Assembly (NCBI GenBank): GCA_964527585.1
Contig: CAZGPE010000024.1
Location: 1-22,864 of the forward strand
Source of the DNA: Fimenecus sp964527585
Lineage (GTDB): Bacteria > Bacillota > Clostridia > Oscillospirales > Acutalibacteraceae
Direction of reading: 5' to 3'
DNA length: 22,864 nucleotides
The stretch's first letter is position 1. Each line of letters starts with the position of its first letter. Positions 7,956 to 15,626 of the stretch are shown here, piece after piece. The notes under the pieces were generated by a model, which was given only the letters and a program-made list of their open reading frames with translations, was not told the origin of the DNA and did no database searches. Made by a program: the position numbers and the translations under genes.

Positions 7956-8393
7956 TTATCCCTTGTTACAGCAAACGCCTTTGTTTTTTTGTTTCTTCAC
8001 AAGATAATCGAGTGTTATCGAATCGACAACTTCGTTAATCGCATCGAGAACATTTTGCCAAATTTCAATCGTTACGCAATCTTCACAGTGTTCACAGTGA
8101 TTTTCGCTCTCATCAAGACAGGAAACCGGAGCAAGACTGCCCTCTGTAACTCTGAGTATTTCTCCGACGGTATATTCCTGCGGAGTTTTCGAAAGACGGT
8201 AACCGCCCTGTGCTCCTCTTGTGCTTTCGACAAGACCGCTTTTCGAAAGCATTTTTATTATCTGCTCAAGATATTTTTCCGAAATCCCCTGCCTTTGAGC
8301 AACGGTTTTTATCGAAACATATCCCGATTCTCCGTGCATTGCAAGGTCAAGCATAAGCCTTATCGCATATCTGCCTTTTGTTGAGATTTTCAA
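7956..8393 (-). CDS. Rrf2-family (IscR-like) transcriptional regulator
   Basis: 145 aa from a TTG start at 8393. The sequence begins (M)KISTKGRYAIRLMLDLA, the standard Rrf2 N-terminus, and TTG has AGGGTGA 5 nt upstream. The ATG at 8435 of the longer frame lies upstream of the predicted -10, so it cannot be used from this promoter. The winged helix (about 1-80) includes ISEKYLEQIIKML and GAQGGYRL. A cysteine set C-x7-C-x2-C-x2-C (SCLDESENHCEHCEDC) matches the IscR cluster-binding region in place but not in spacing (IscR is C-x5-C-x5-C), so Fe-S sensing is plausible. The C-terminus adds a CC pair. It is first in an operon with the two MetH genes and probably also controls iscSU. Confidence 0.88.
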   Translation of the reverse strand: MKISTKGRYAIRLMLDLAMHGESGYVSIKTVAQRQGISEKYLEQIIKMLSKSGLVESTRGAQGGYRLSKTPQEYTVGEILRVTEGSLAPVSCLDESENHCEHCEDCVTIEIWQNVLDAINEVVDSITLDYLVKKQKNKGVCCNKG

Positions 8394-8423
8394 GTTAATC
8401 ACCCTAAAATAAATGATAGATAT

Positions 8424-8452
8424 ATAATAATACAATTTTAGTAGGAATTCAA
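8424..8452 (-). promoter_or_regulatory. rrf2-metH operon promoter with candidate Rrf2 site
   Basis: On the minus strand, TTGAAT (8447-8452), a 17-bp spacer and TATTAT (8424-8429) form the promoter. The plus-strand 19-mer TAATACAATTTTAGTAGGA (8428-8446) matches the iscS operator core at 14 of 19 positions, and both fill the -35/-10 spacer. This suggests autoregulation plus control of iscSU. Confidence 0.65.
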
Positions 8453-8491
8453 TATAAAATTACTCTCTCATAACGGAAAAAGCAACACTTT

Positions 8492-8519
8492 TAAGCGTTA
8501 TTATATTCATAAACGCTTA
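8492..8519. promoter_or_regulatory. 8-bp inverted repeat between the ROK and rrf2 units, role unknown
   Basis: TAAGCGTT (8492-8499) and AACGCTTA (8512-8519) are perfect inverted arms with a 12-nt AT-rich spacer. It lies about 40 bp upstream of the rrf2 -35 and just past the ROK terminator. There is no T-run after it on either strand, so an operator or backup hairpin is possible. Confidence 0.4.
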
Positions 8520-8529
8520 TAATATGCAA

Positions 8530-8563
8530 AAACACTGCGGAAGAGAAAAGTTCCGCAGTGTTT
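8530..8563 (-). terminator. Terminator of the sulfosugar operon
   Basis: A 13-bp perfect stem AAACACTGCGGAA (8530-8542), 8-nt loop, TTCCGCAGTGTTT (8551-8563), is followed on the minus strand by TTG. It lies 1 bp past the TGA of the ROK gene and ends the operon that starts near 17666. Confidence 0.85.
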
Positions 8564-8564
8564 A

Positions 8565-9764
8565 TCATTTCAAAATCATAAAATATTTAACCGCAATCGC
8601 AACGGCTCCGATATAGTCCGCCTTATCCCTCAAAGAAGAAAGCACTATGTATTTCTCGGAAAATTCTTCGTAATACCCTTTGCAGTAAGAAATAAACCTC
8701 TCTGCCGTTTCCGGTGTGAACATATTTCCGAAAAGAACAACTCGGTCGGGATCGAAAAGCGTAGCAGCATTAACAACCGCCCTCGCCATTCGGTTAATTC
8801 TTCGGTCTATTATTTCACGAACACATTTGTCTTGACGGGAAGGGTCGGCAAAAACGGTTTGATAGTTTATTTTATCGGGATCTCCTCCCGTTTTTTCGTA
8901 AAGTATGGGCGTGTTCTGTTTTGAATAATCGGATTTTATTCTGTCTATAACGGCATTTACGCTGACATAAGTTTCAAGACAGCCTTTTCTTCCACATCGG
9001 CAAGGTTTACCGTCGGGATTGACTATATAATGTCCTATTTCCGCTTCGGAATTTCGGTTACTCGAAAAAACATCGCCGTTAATAACAATCGCAGAGCCTA
9101 CGCCCTGTCCCCATTTAATAAACAGCCGATTTTCTTCGGCGGCTCCGTCTGCGTAAATCGTCTCGGCAAGGACGAAAGACTTTATATTATTCTCGACTTT
9201 TACCGGCATACCCAGTTTCTCTTCAAGTATGCCTTTTACATCGACTTTACCGTTCCACAGTCCGTATTTTCCGACTGTCTCTCCGTTTTCGTCAACCGAA
9301 CCGACTATACCGACTCCCGCTCCGAGTATGTTTTCGCAATTTATTCCGAGAGAAGCGATAAGGTCGCAGGTCTTTTCTCCGATTTTTTCAAGAAAACTTT
9401 TCGCATCGCTTTGAGCGGAAAAAGGTATCTTTTCGCTCTTTATCGGCTGCGCTAAAACATTATAAATTCCGTAACTGCAAACATCGGATTCGAGACTTAT
9501 CGCAACCACAAAAAGTTCTTCCGAATTTACGGAAAGCAAAATCTTTTTTCTTCCCGCTTTTGAGGGGGAATCAGACTGTCCGACCTCAACGAGCAGTTTT
9601 TCCTCTATGAGTTCACGGGTTATTTTCGTAACGCCGGCGGGAGTAAGACCGAGTTTTTGGGAAATATCTTTTCTCGACATATTCCCTTCACGGCTTAAAA
9701 GATATAAAACGGCAGTTCGGTTAGACTGCTTTAAGTCATTTAGATTAGTACCGGTCAGTTTCAT
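8565..9764 (-). CDS. ROK-family transcriptional repressor, likely regulator of the sulfosugar operon
   Basis: 399 aa. A winged helix-turn-helix (about 15-60: NMSRKDISQKLGLTPAGVTKITRELIEEKLL) precedes a ROK sugar-binding domain. The ROK zinc motif is intact: H245 and C255-x-C257-x4-C262 (CRCGRKGCLE). The catalytic Asp of ROK kinases (VENDA-type) is replaced in VENNIKSF, so it should bind sugar without phosphorylating it. It is the last gene of the operon, and its AAGGGGGAAG ribosome binding site overlaps the TauE-like stop region. Feedback control by SQ or sulfofructose at the 17646-17670 palindrome is inferred. The NagC/Mlc/XylR relatives support a repressor role. Confidence 0.88.
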   Translation of the reverse strand: MKLTGTNLNDLKQSNRTAVLYLLSREGNMSRKDISQKLGLTPAGVTKITRELIEEKLLVEVGQSDSPSKAGRKKILLSVNSEELFVVAISLESDVCSYGIYNVLAQPIKSEKIPFSAQSDAKSFLEKIGEKTCDLIASLGINCENILGAGVGIVGSVDENGETVGKYGLWNGKVDVKGILEEKLGMPVKVENNIKSFVLAETIYADGAAEENRLFIKWGQGVGSAIVINGDVFSSNRNSEAEIGHYIVNPDGKPCRCGRKGCLETYVSVNAVIDRIKSDYSKQNTPILYEKTGGDPDKINYQTVFADPSRQDKCVREIIDRRINRMARAVVNAATLFDPDRVVLFGNMFTPETAERFISYCKGYYEEFSEKYIVLSSLRDKADYIGAVAIAVKYFMILK

Positions 9765-9774
9765 ATCTTCCCCC

Positions 9775-10512
9775 TTATTTAATGAAAAGCGATGTTCCGG
9801 AAATTACAAGCAGAACATAGGTTATTTTCATAAACAAATCTCTGCTCATCTTTTTATACAAAATGTTTCCGATTGCCATTGCCGCAAAAAGCACCGCAGC
9901 ACAGACTAAAAGCAAAACACATACCCGAACATTAAAATAACCGGCTTTTATGTCATCTGCCATTATAACGCCGTTAAGCACTATCCAAATTGCCGAAACC
10001 GTTGCACGAAACGCCTGTTTCGACTTGACTTTCCGTGTAAGATAAGCAACGAGCAACGGTCCTCCGCAAACAAACATTCCGTGAACTATGCCCGACGAAA
10101 CAAGCAGTAAATACGACACGGTTTCGCTACGGGGCTTTTCGGACGAATCTTTTTTGATAAACATTTTATAAATACCCGACAGCCCGACGGCGATTACCGT
10201 CGCACCGAGAATTTTATAAAGCAACTGCTCGTTTGCCGTAAAAAAAGATTTAATATAAATCCCCGCAGCCGTTCCGAGAAGCATCACGGCGGTACATTTA
10301 AGAAACTCTTTTTTGTCTATATGCTTATACGAAAGCACAACAACATAAATCCCCGCCAAAATACCGAGAACATTAAGTATCGGCTTTGCTGTATTGAAAC
10401 CGACACTCATCACGGAAAACGGCATCGCCAGAACCGTGCCCGCAAATCCGGTTATGCCCTGAATTATATTGGTTATTAAAACCGTTATTAAAAAAATTAT
10501 TTCCCCTGCCAT
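9775..10512 (-). CDS. TauE/SafE (TSUP) family membrane transporter, candidate DHPS exporter
   Basis: 245 aa, hydrophobic throughout, with about seven or eight membrane helices. The family signature is at the start (NIIQGITGFAGTVLAMPF, about residues 15-32), with the second half-repeat at IVHGMFVCGGPLLVAYLTRK (about 137-156). TSUP proteins move sulfonates, sulfite and related anions. Next to an SQ pathway the expected job is export of the C3 sulfonate end product (DHPS). It starts 8 bp after the isomerase stop, with AGGT overlapping that stop region. The direction and substrate cannot be read from the sequence; organosulfur uptake is an alternative. Confidence 0.82.
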   Translation of the reverse strand: MAGEIIFLITVLITNIIQGITGFAGTVLAMPFSVMSVGFNTAKPILNVLGILAGIYVVVLSYKHIDKKEFLKCTAVMLLGTAAGIYIKSFFTANEQLLYKILGATVIAVGLSGIYKMFIKKDSSEKPRSETVSYLLLVSSGIVHGMFVCGGPLLVAYLTRKVKSKQAFRATVSAIWIVLNGVIMADDIKAGYFNVRVCVLLLVCAAVLFAAMAIGNILYKKMSRDLFMKITYVLLVISGTSLFIK

Positions 10513-10520
10513 TTTATACC

Positions 10521-11861
10521 TTAATATTCGCAGATTTCAATTCCGAGCATTTCACAAAGCGCTTTAAGTTCCAATGAAATATCACCGTATGCGACGGCAA
10601 AATGCGGTTCAAAACCTGCCTTAACGCTTGATTTAACTGTGTTTTCGGCACTGCTATGTGTTTTTACGACAAGAGAAGTACCGTTAAACTGTTTCGGCTT
10701 GTCAAGTATTTCACCTTTACAAATAAACATTCTGAATTTGCCCTGTGCATCTTTTCCTATACGAAATACAGTTGCTTTTTCGGAAGGTTTACAGCCGAAT
10801 TCAAGCGTCGGGCCGATTTTACGGTTACAGTGAACACCGATCTGTGCTTTCGTATCCTCCCTTGCAAGCGAACACGCCGCAGTTCCGCAATGCCAAAAAG
10901 TAATTGTATTTTCGGTTTCGTCAAGAGATACGGGATCTCCGAAAAATGCAGGTGTGTTTGTAAGACAAAGAGATATATACATCGACAGCGCTCCGTATGT
11001 ATCCGCTTCGCACGAACAGGCAACTCCCAAGTCGTTCAACATCGCAAGAACGGTACAAACCGGAGTTCCGAATTTGGTAAAGAAATCGGGCCAACAGCGT
11101 GATGACAAAGCGCCTATACTGTTTTCTTTGACAAAAGCGTAATACGCTTTATACAGCCTTGCGAAATCCTTACGGTTGTTTTCCGGGATTTTTTCAAGTC
11201 CTACGGTTTTGCTTTCGGCATCGGCAAGATAATCCGCAATTTCGTCATCCGAATACGATTTTGCGGTTGAAATAAGTTCTCTCGCTTCAACCGACATAAG
11301 ATTGCATCCGAAAGTTTTAAGCATTTCGTTATCGAGCGCCCTTCCGAAACCGAAGCCCTGAGGAGTATGTCCGACGCTTACGATATTCAATTCGGTTAGT
11401 TGCTTTTTAACTTTTGCCGCTTTAACAACCGCTTTAACCTGCGAAAAAACTTTCTGTTCTTCGGGTGAACCGAAAACATACTGCAACTCACGGGAAGAAA
11501 ACTGTTTTATTGTGTTTGCGGCGGAATAAGCTCCCGTAAGAGAATTCAAACGCAACCTTGTTCCGTCGATTACGGGCTCCCGCAGAGTCCATAAAAGTAT
11601 CGGGCAGTCAAATCTTTTGACAACTTCAGCCGTGTAAGCCGAATTTGCAAAAGTTATGTTCTGAAGTACAATCAAGTCGGGATTTTTGCCTTCGATAAAA
11701 GCGCAAAGTTTCTCAATTGACAAAAGCATTTCATCGGGAATTTGAGTTTCGGGATAAATTTTCTTTAACATTTCCGCCGATTTTTCAAACTGTTTTTGTG
11801 CGCTTTCCAGATGGAAAGTCGGCACACCGATCGGTACATATATTACACTGAAATCGTTCAT
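10521..11861 (-). CDS. sftI: L-fucose/L-arabinose isomerase-family protein, candidate sulfoquinovose isomerase
   Basis: 446 aa, shorter than FucI (about 590 aa). The family metal centre is recognisable: E285 in SCEADTYGALSMYI and D309 in FFGDP, with the same 24-residue spacing as E337/D361 of E. coli FucI. H324 (FWHCGTAA) and H420 (EPHFAVAYGD) are further candidate ligands. The Firmicutes sulfo-transaldolase pathway uses an isomerase of this family to turn sulfoquinovose into 6-deoxy-6-sulfofructose, and the neighbours here are a transaldolase and a sulfolactaldehyde reductase-like enzyme. GGAGAA lies at good spacing, and the gene starts 12 bp after the DUF4867-like stop. An ordinary aldose substrate remains possible. 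Family is confident; substrate is moderate. Confidence 0.8.
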   Translation of the reverse strand: MNDFSVIYVPIGVPTFHLESAQKQFEKSAEMLKKIYPETQIPDEMLLSIEKLCAFIEGKNPDLIVLQNITFANSAYTAEVVKRFDCPILLWTLREPVIDGTRLRLNSLTGAYSAANTIKQFSSRELQYVFGSPEEQKVFSQVKAVVKAAKVKKQLTELNIVSVGHTPQGFGFGRALDNEMLKTFGCNLMSVEARELISTAKSYSDDEIADYLADAESKTVGLEKIPENNRKDFARLYKAYYAFVKENSIGALSSRCWPDFFTKFGTPVCTVLAMLNDLGVACSCEADTYGALSMYISLCLTNTPAFFGDPVSLDETENTITFWHCGTAACSLAREDTKAQIGVHCNRKIGPTLEFGCKPSEKATVFRIGKDAQGKFRMFICKGEILDKPKQFNGTSLVVKTHSSAENTVKSSVKAGFEPHFAVAYGDISLELKALCEMLGIEICEY

Positions 11862-11873
11862 ATCTTTTCTCCG

Positions 11874-12536
11874 TTAATATTTAAGTTCTTTGTTTTCTCC
11901 TATAAGTCCCGCAACAGCCCCCTGCTTTATAAGAGGTTCACGCTGTGGGTGAGCGATAACCCATTTGTTTTTCATCAGCAACAGTTTGGATTCGCCGTCT
12001 GCCGTGCATTTTCGATCAAGCGGAGTGTTTGTTCCTTTGGTAAGGATTACTATATCCTTGAAGCCTTCGTCGTTTGTTCTGCACGGAGACAGGTGAAGTG
12101 TCGTACCGTACATCTCGATTGCCGTAGATTTCGGAACAAAGAAAACTTCAGCCTGCTCGGTTTTATAGGTGTTGTTTTCAATATCCCAACTGTGTCCGAG
12201 AACAAGCATAAAATCGGTTACTGCAATATTGATTTCGGGAGATTTATGATATTCGAAACCGTTATATGTTGTATTTCTGCCGTTACAGTATCCTATCTGA
12301 ATTTCACTCGATCCGAAAACGGAATATCTTATTCTTTCGGCAATTTCGGTGTTTTCCATTTCGGGAACAGACGGTACATATACATTGCCGTTTTCACAAA
12401 TCGAAGTATTGTTTTTCATATACTCTTCCAATTGAGAAAAATCGAAATCGGTAAGAATCCGTCCGTAAGAACAAAATTCCGAAGAAAAAACGGAATGTAT
12501 CTTTACATCGTTTACACTGTTTAATCTTTCAATCAT
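11874..12536 (-). CDS. DUF4867-like protein, possible cupin-type sugar epimerase or mutarotase
   Basis: 220 aa, soluble, no signal peptide. It resembles the DUF4867 family, seen beside sugar isomerases in gut Firmicutes (recalled, not searched). Possible metal ligands lie in a beta-rich middle section: E95 and H97 (FEYHKSPEI), H115 (LGHSWD) and H148 (TTLHLSPC), a pattern reminiscent of cupin-like sugar or ureidoglycolate enzymes. The ATG overlaps the reductase TGA (ATGA), so translation is coupled and the product probably belongs to the pathway. The operon has no aldose-1-epimerase like E. coli YihR, so SQ mutarotation is a reasonable guess. No activity is established from sequence. Confidence 0.7.
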   Translation of the reverse strand: MIERLNSVNDVKIHSVFSSEFCSYGRILTDFDFSQLEEYMKNNTSICENGNVYVPSVPEMENTEIAERIRYSVFGSSEIQIGYCNGRNTTYNGFEYHKSPEINIAVTDFMLVLGHSWDIENNTYKTEQAEVFFVPKSTAIEMYGTTLHLSPCRTNDEGFKDIVILTKGTNTPLDRKCTADGESKLLLMKNKWVIAHPQREPLIKQGAVAGLIGENKELKY

Positions 12537-13399
12537 TTTCTTTTCCTTGCTTTAATTATCTTATATGTCGCTCTGAAATCCTCTTTGCCGATACCGGTTT
12601 CCATTCCCTCGTCATAAACCGCCTTTGCATTTTCCGCTCCGCTCATTTGGACTTCGCTCAAGATAGCCAGACGCTGACATATTCCGAGATCTTTATGCAT
12701 ATTTTCAAGCGAAAAAGCGGTTGTCCAATTTTCGTTTTTGAGATTTTGAGCCTGAGAATCGAGATAAAAATTCTGTCCGCCTCCGTAAGAAACGGCAGTT
12801 GCGAAATCGTCAACCGATATACCGTTTTTGCCTGCTAAAACAAGGGTTTCGTTAACTCCGTTTTGAATTTGCGCAACAAGGGTGTTGTGGCAGATTTTCA
12901 TCACAAGACCTTTTCCGTTTTCACCCATTCTGATTATGTTGTTTCCCATATAAGAAAGAATAGGCTTCGCCTTTTCAAACGCTTCCTCACTCGATCCGAC
13001 ATAAATTCCGAGAGTACCCGAAATCGCCGCAGGCTTCGATTTAACTACGGGAGCGTCGATAAATTCGGCACCCGTACTTTTAACGGATTTTGAAATTTCA
13101 ACCGAAACATCGGGATCAATCGTACTCATATCAATACAAAGTTTTCCCTCTTTGAGTTTCGGCAAAATCTCAGTGTATACCGCTTCGGAATGTTCCGATT
13201 TCGGAACCATAGTAATTATAACATCGGAGTTTTCGGCAACCTGCGAATTGTTTTCGCACGCAATCGCTCCGAGTTTTACAAGAGACTCGACTTGATTTCT
13301 GTTTAAGTCGTTCACATAAACTTTTCCGTTATGTTTTTTAACTATATTTTCACACATTGACTCGCCCATAATGCCGAGTCCGATAAAACCGATATTCAT
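12533..13399 (-). CDS. sftF: 3-hydroxyisobutyrate dehydrogenase-family reductase, candidate sulfolactaldehyde reductase (YihU-like)
   Basis: 288 aa. The Rossmann motif GFIGLGIMG (about 4-12) indicates NAD(P)H binding. The substrate motif is DAPVVKSKPAAISGTL (about 115-130), and the catalytic lysine is K168 (GLVMKICHN), equivalent to K171 of E. coli YihU. YihU, of the same family, reduces 3-sulfolactaldehyde to DHPS; the AHKDLG segment of YihU is present here as MHKDLG. R123 of YihU, which contacts the sulfonate, is K120 here. AGGAGAG precedes the ATG. There is no separate sulfolactaldehyde dehydrogenase, so the operon should make DHPS and regenerate NAD+ under fermentation. Other beta-hydroxyacid substrates cannot be excluded. 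Confidence 0.8.
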   Translation of the reverse strand: MNIGFIGLGIMGESMCENIVKKHNGKVYVNDLNRNQVESLVKLGAIACENNSQVAENSDVIITMVPKSEHSEAVYTEILPKLKEGKLCIDMSTIDPDVSVEISKSVKSTGAEFIDAPVVKSKPAAISGTLGIYVGSSEEAFEKAKPILSYMGNNIIRMGENGKGLVMKICHNTLVAQIQNGVNETLVLAGKNGISVDDFATAVSYGGGQNFYLDSQAQNLKNENWTTAFSLENMHKDLGICQRLAILSEVQMSGAENAKAVYDEGMETGIGKEDFRATYKIIKARKRK

Positions 13400-13422
13400 T
13401 TTACTCTCCTATCGAACAGACA

Positions 13423-13446
13423 GGCGATGTTTTCAAAAACACCGCC
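13423..13446 (-). promoter_or_regulatory. Intercistronic hairpin between transaldolase and reductase genes
   Basis: In the minus-strand RNA, GGCGGUGUUUU pairs with AAAACAUCGCC, one pair being G-U. The gap is 59 bp, the longest within the operon. No U-run follows, so mRNA processing or stabilisation of the upstream part is more likely than termination. Confidence 0.5.
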
Positions 13447-13458
13447 CGAATTTTTTTG

Positions 13459-14145
13459 TTATTCAGTTACGGTATTGTCCCAAGCGTCTTGGAATTTCTT
13501 AAGACCGAAATCGGTATAAGGATGATAGAAACTGTCCTTAAACACTTGAAGTCCCGCTGTTACAATATCGGCACCGGCAACCGCACAGTCGACAATCTGC
13601 TTACCGTTGCGAACTGCGGCACAGATAATTTCCGTTTTACCGTAAAATCCGTAATTCGAATAAATGTCGACAATATCCTGAATATACTGCGCACAGTCCT
13701 CGCCGCTGTTTTCTTTCCAACCGATAAAGGGAGAGACGAAAAGCGAACCGTTCTTCGCTGCGATAAGTGCCTGCGAAGGTGAAAATACAAGAGTAAGATT
13801 TGTTCTTACGCCTTCTTTTTCAAGACGCCTTGCCGCTGTAATTCCCGCTTCGGTACACGGAATTTTAATTACGAAGTTTTCACACATCGAAGAAATCTTT
13901 TTGCCCATTTCAACCATTTCGTCCGCATCGTCGAAATGAGGGTTTATTTCAACCGAAATCGGAAATTTCTCCCAACCTTCGATTCCCTTTTCCTTAACGA
14001 AATCGGCAAGTTCTCCGATTACGGTATAAAACGGTTTTCCCGAATTCATTATATGATTTGGGTTTGTCGTAATTCCGTCAATTCCGAAGGTGTCATACGC
14101 TTCACGGATTTCATTGATTTTCGCACTGTCTAAAAAATATTTCAT
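13459..14145 (-). CDS. sftT: Transaldolase-family enzyme, candidate 6-deoxy-6-sulfofructose transaldolase
   Basis: 228 aa, the short transaldolase/fructose-6-phosphate aldolase class. The barrel shows ITTNPNHIM (25-33), SVEINPHFDDADEMVEMG (64-81), the Schiff-base lysine K94 in FVIKIPCTEAG, and TNLTLVFSPSQALIAAKNG then FVSPFIGWKENSG. Canonical members have Arg after SPF(V/I)G; here it is Trp, a change in the substrate pocket that fits a non-phosphate substrate. In the sulfo-transaldolase pathway the enzyme moves the C1-C3 unit of sulfofructose to glyceraldehyde-3-phosphate, giving fructose-6-phosphate and sulfolactaldehyde. AGGAGAA precedes the ATG, and the gene is 18 bp after the transporter stop. 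A housekeeping role is unlikely in this operon. Confidence 0.84.
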   Translation of the reverse strand: MKYFLDSAKINEIREAYDTFGIDGITTNPNHIMNSGKPFYTVIGELADFVKEKGIEGWEKFPISVEINPHFDDADEMVEMGKKISSMCENFVIKIPCTEAGITAARRLEKEGVRTNLTLVFSPSQALIAAKNGSLFVSPFIGWKENSGEDCAQYIQDIVDIYSNYGFYGKTEIICAAVRNGKQIVDCAVAGADIVTAGLQVFKDSFYHPYTDFGLKKFQDAWDNTVTE

Positions 14146-14163
14146 ATCTGTTTCTCCTAAATA

Positions 14164-15612
14164 TTATGCGTTTCTTTGCGCATCGAGTTTTACATACATT
14201 TCTTCAAGTTTTGTTTTTGAAAGCTTATAGCAGAATGTAATAATTATAAACATCACAACAAGCGCCGCTGCCGGAACAAGCGTTGAAACATCATAAAGTT
14301 TTTCAAGTACCTGCGCCGACTGACCGACATCTACATTCTTAACATCGTATCCGATAAGCGACAAAATCGCCGATGAACCGGCGCCGGCTGCCGTCTGACC
14401 GAGTTTTCTCGTAAATGAGAAGAACGCATAACTTGTTCCTTCTTCTCTTCTGCCGGAAAGCAATTCCTGATAATCAATAACATCCATTACAAGCGCCCAT
14501 ACCTCAAGCACCAAGAAGGTCTGTCCCATTCCGCTGAAGAAACACAGAACGAGGAAAGCGTAAGGGTTTTCCGCCATCGGTGTAAATTTAAGAAGATACA
14601 TCAAAATGTTGATAACCGCAGAAAAGCCGATACCCGCCGCACAAATTTCCTTTTTTCCGAATTTACGGATAAGCTTGCTCATTACGGGAAGGAAGAATAC
14701 CATCGGAAGATAGGTACAAATCGTTACAAAACTGTAAAGAGCCGGTTTTCCGTAATAATTCTTGAAAAGATAATTGTAGTTGGTCTGAGTATACATTTGA
14801 TATGCAATCAAGAGCATTGAAACAATACACAAAGCGATAAACGGACCGTTTTTAAGAAGCGTTAACACAGTGTTGCCGATGCTGTATTTTTCTTCTGTGT
14901 TTTTAATCGGAGGTGCAATTCTCTCTTTTGTGAATTTGAAATGGATATAATAAATAACAACCGTCAGCACCGCCAAAATAAGCACGCAATAAAAAACCTT
15001 CATCGAATCGAGTTTTTTAATTGTCGTGTCTCCGACCGCAACGGTGGTATAAATGAGCATCGGCATAATAATCTGAGCCGGAAGTCCGCCTATACCCGCA
15101 CCGACGCTTCTCCACATTGAAAGCGAGGAACGCTCGATTTCGTCGTCGGTTATAACCGAAGCAAGCGAACCGTAAGGGATATTGGCTCCGGTATACATCA
15201 TTCCGTAAAAAATATAAGTTACATAAGCGTAAATAAGATACTGATTTTCCGACCAAGCAATGTTTGTGCCGAAAAGGTTGTTGAAAACAAGCGGTAAATC
15301 GGTAAACATAAACACCGCCGAAATCGCCAACGGAACAGATGCGCCCAAAATATACGGACGGAACCTTCCGTATTTAGTCGGCTTTCTCGAATCGACAAAT
15401 GCGCCCCAAATCGGATCGTTGATTGCATCCCAAATTCTCGCAATCATAAACAAAACCGCTACTTTTGCGGGATCAATTCCGATTGAGTCGGTATAGAACA
15501 CCTGTAAAAACGAAGAAATAAGCGCAAAGGTAAGAAGTCCTGCCGTATCGCCCAACGCATAGCCGAGACGGTCTTTTGTTTTAATGCCGTGAGTCAATGA
15601 TTTTTCAGCCAT
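14164..15612 (-). CDS. GPH-family sugar:cation symporter, candidate sulfoquinovose or SQ-glycoside importer
   Basis: 482 aa, about 12 membrane helices. The glycoside-pentoside-hexuronide signature is clear at residues 59-94: RIWDAINDPIWGAFVD, then GRFRPYILGASVP. A further family segment, SGMGQTFLVLEVWALVMDVIDYQE, lies near residue 375. Members use Na+ or H+ gradients; E. coli YihO and YihP in the SQ locus belong to the same family. GGAGGG is 7 nt before the ATG, and the gene is 14 bp after the GH31 stop. Because the GH31 enzyme has no signal peptide, import of the intact glycoside followed by cytoplasmic hydrolysis is expected. Substrate identity comes from context only. Confidence 0.85.
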   Translation of the reverse strand: MAEKSLTHGIKTKDRLGYALGDTAGLLTFALISSFLQVFYTDSIGIDPAKVAVLFMIARIWDAINDPIWGAFVDSRKPTKYGRFRPYILGASVPLAISAVFMFTDLPLVFNNLFGTNIAWSENQYLIYAYVTYIFYGMMYTGANIPYGSLASVITDDEIERSSLSMWRSVGAGIGGLPAQIIMPMLIYTTVAVGDTTIKKLDSMKVFYCVLILAVLTVVIYYIHFKFTKERIAPPIKNTEEKYSIGNTVLTLLKNGPFIALCIVSMLLIAYQMYTQTNYNYLFKNYYGKPALYSFVTICTYLPMVFFLPVMSKLIRKFGKKEICAAGIGFSAVINILMYLLKFTPMAENPYAFLVLCFFSGMGQTFLVLEVWALVMDVIDYQELLSGRREEGTSYAFFSFTRKLGQTAAGAGSSAILSLIGYDVKNVDVGQSAQVLEKLYDVSTLVPAAALVVMFIIITFCYKLSKTKLEEMYVKLDAQRNA

Positions 15613-15626
15613 TATAAAACCCTCCG

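Noticed and set aside
7954..8435. ATG at 8435 as the rrf2 start
   Set aside because: It lies upstream of the predicted -10 (8424-8429), adds a non-family N-terminus, and the TTG at 8393 has a good ribosome binding site and the family start.
8453..8529. Cobalamin or SAM riboswitch upstream of the MetH operon
   Set aside because: The leader before rrf2 is only about 24 nt from the predicted start, and no B12-box or SAM-box sequence was seen.
13423..13457. Plus-strand rho-independent terminator (hairpin then seven Ts)
   Set aside because: No plus-strand gene ends here; all flanking genes run the other way, so the T-run is probably incidental.
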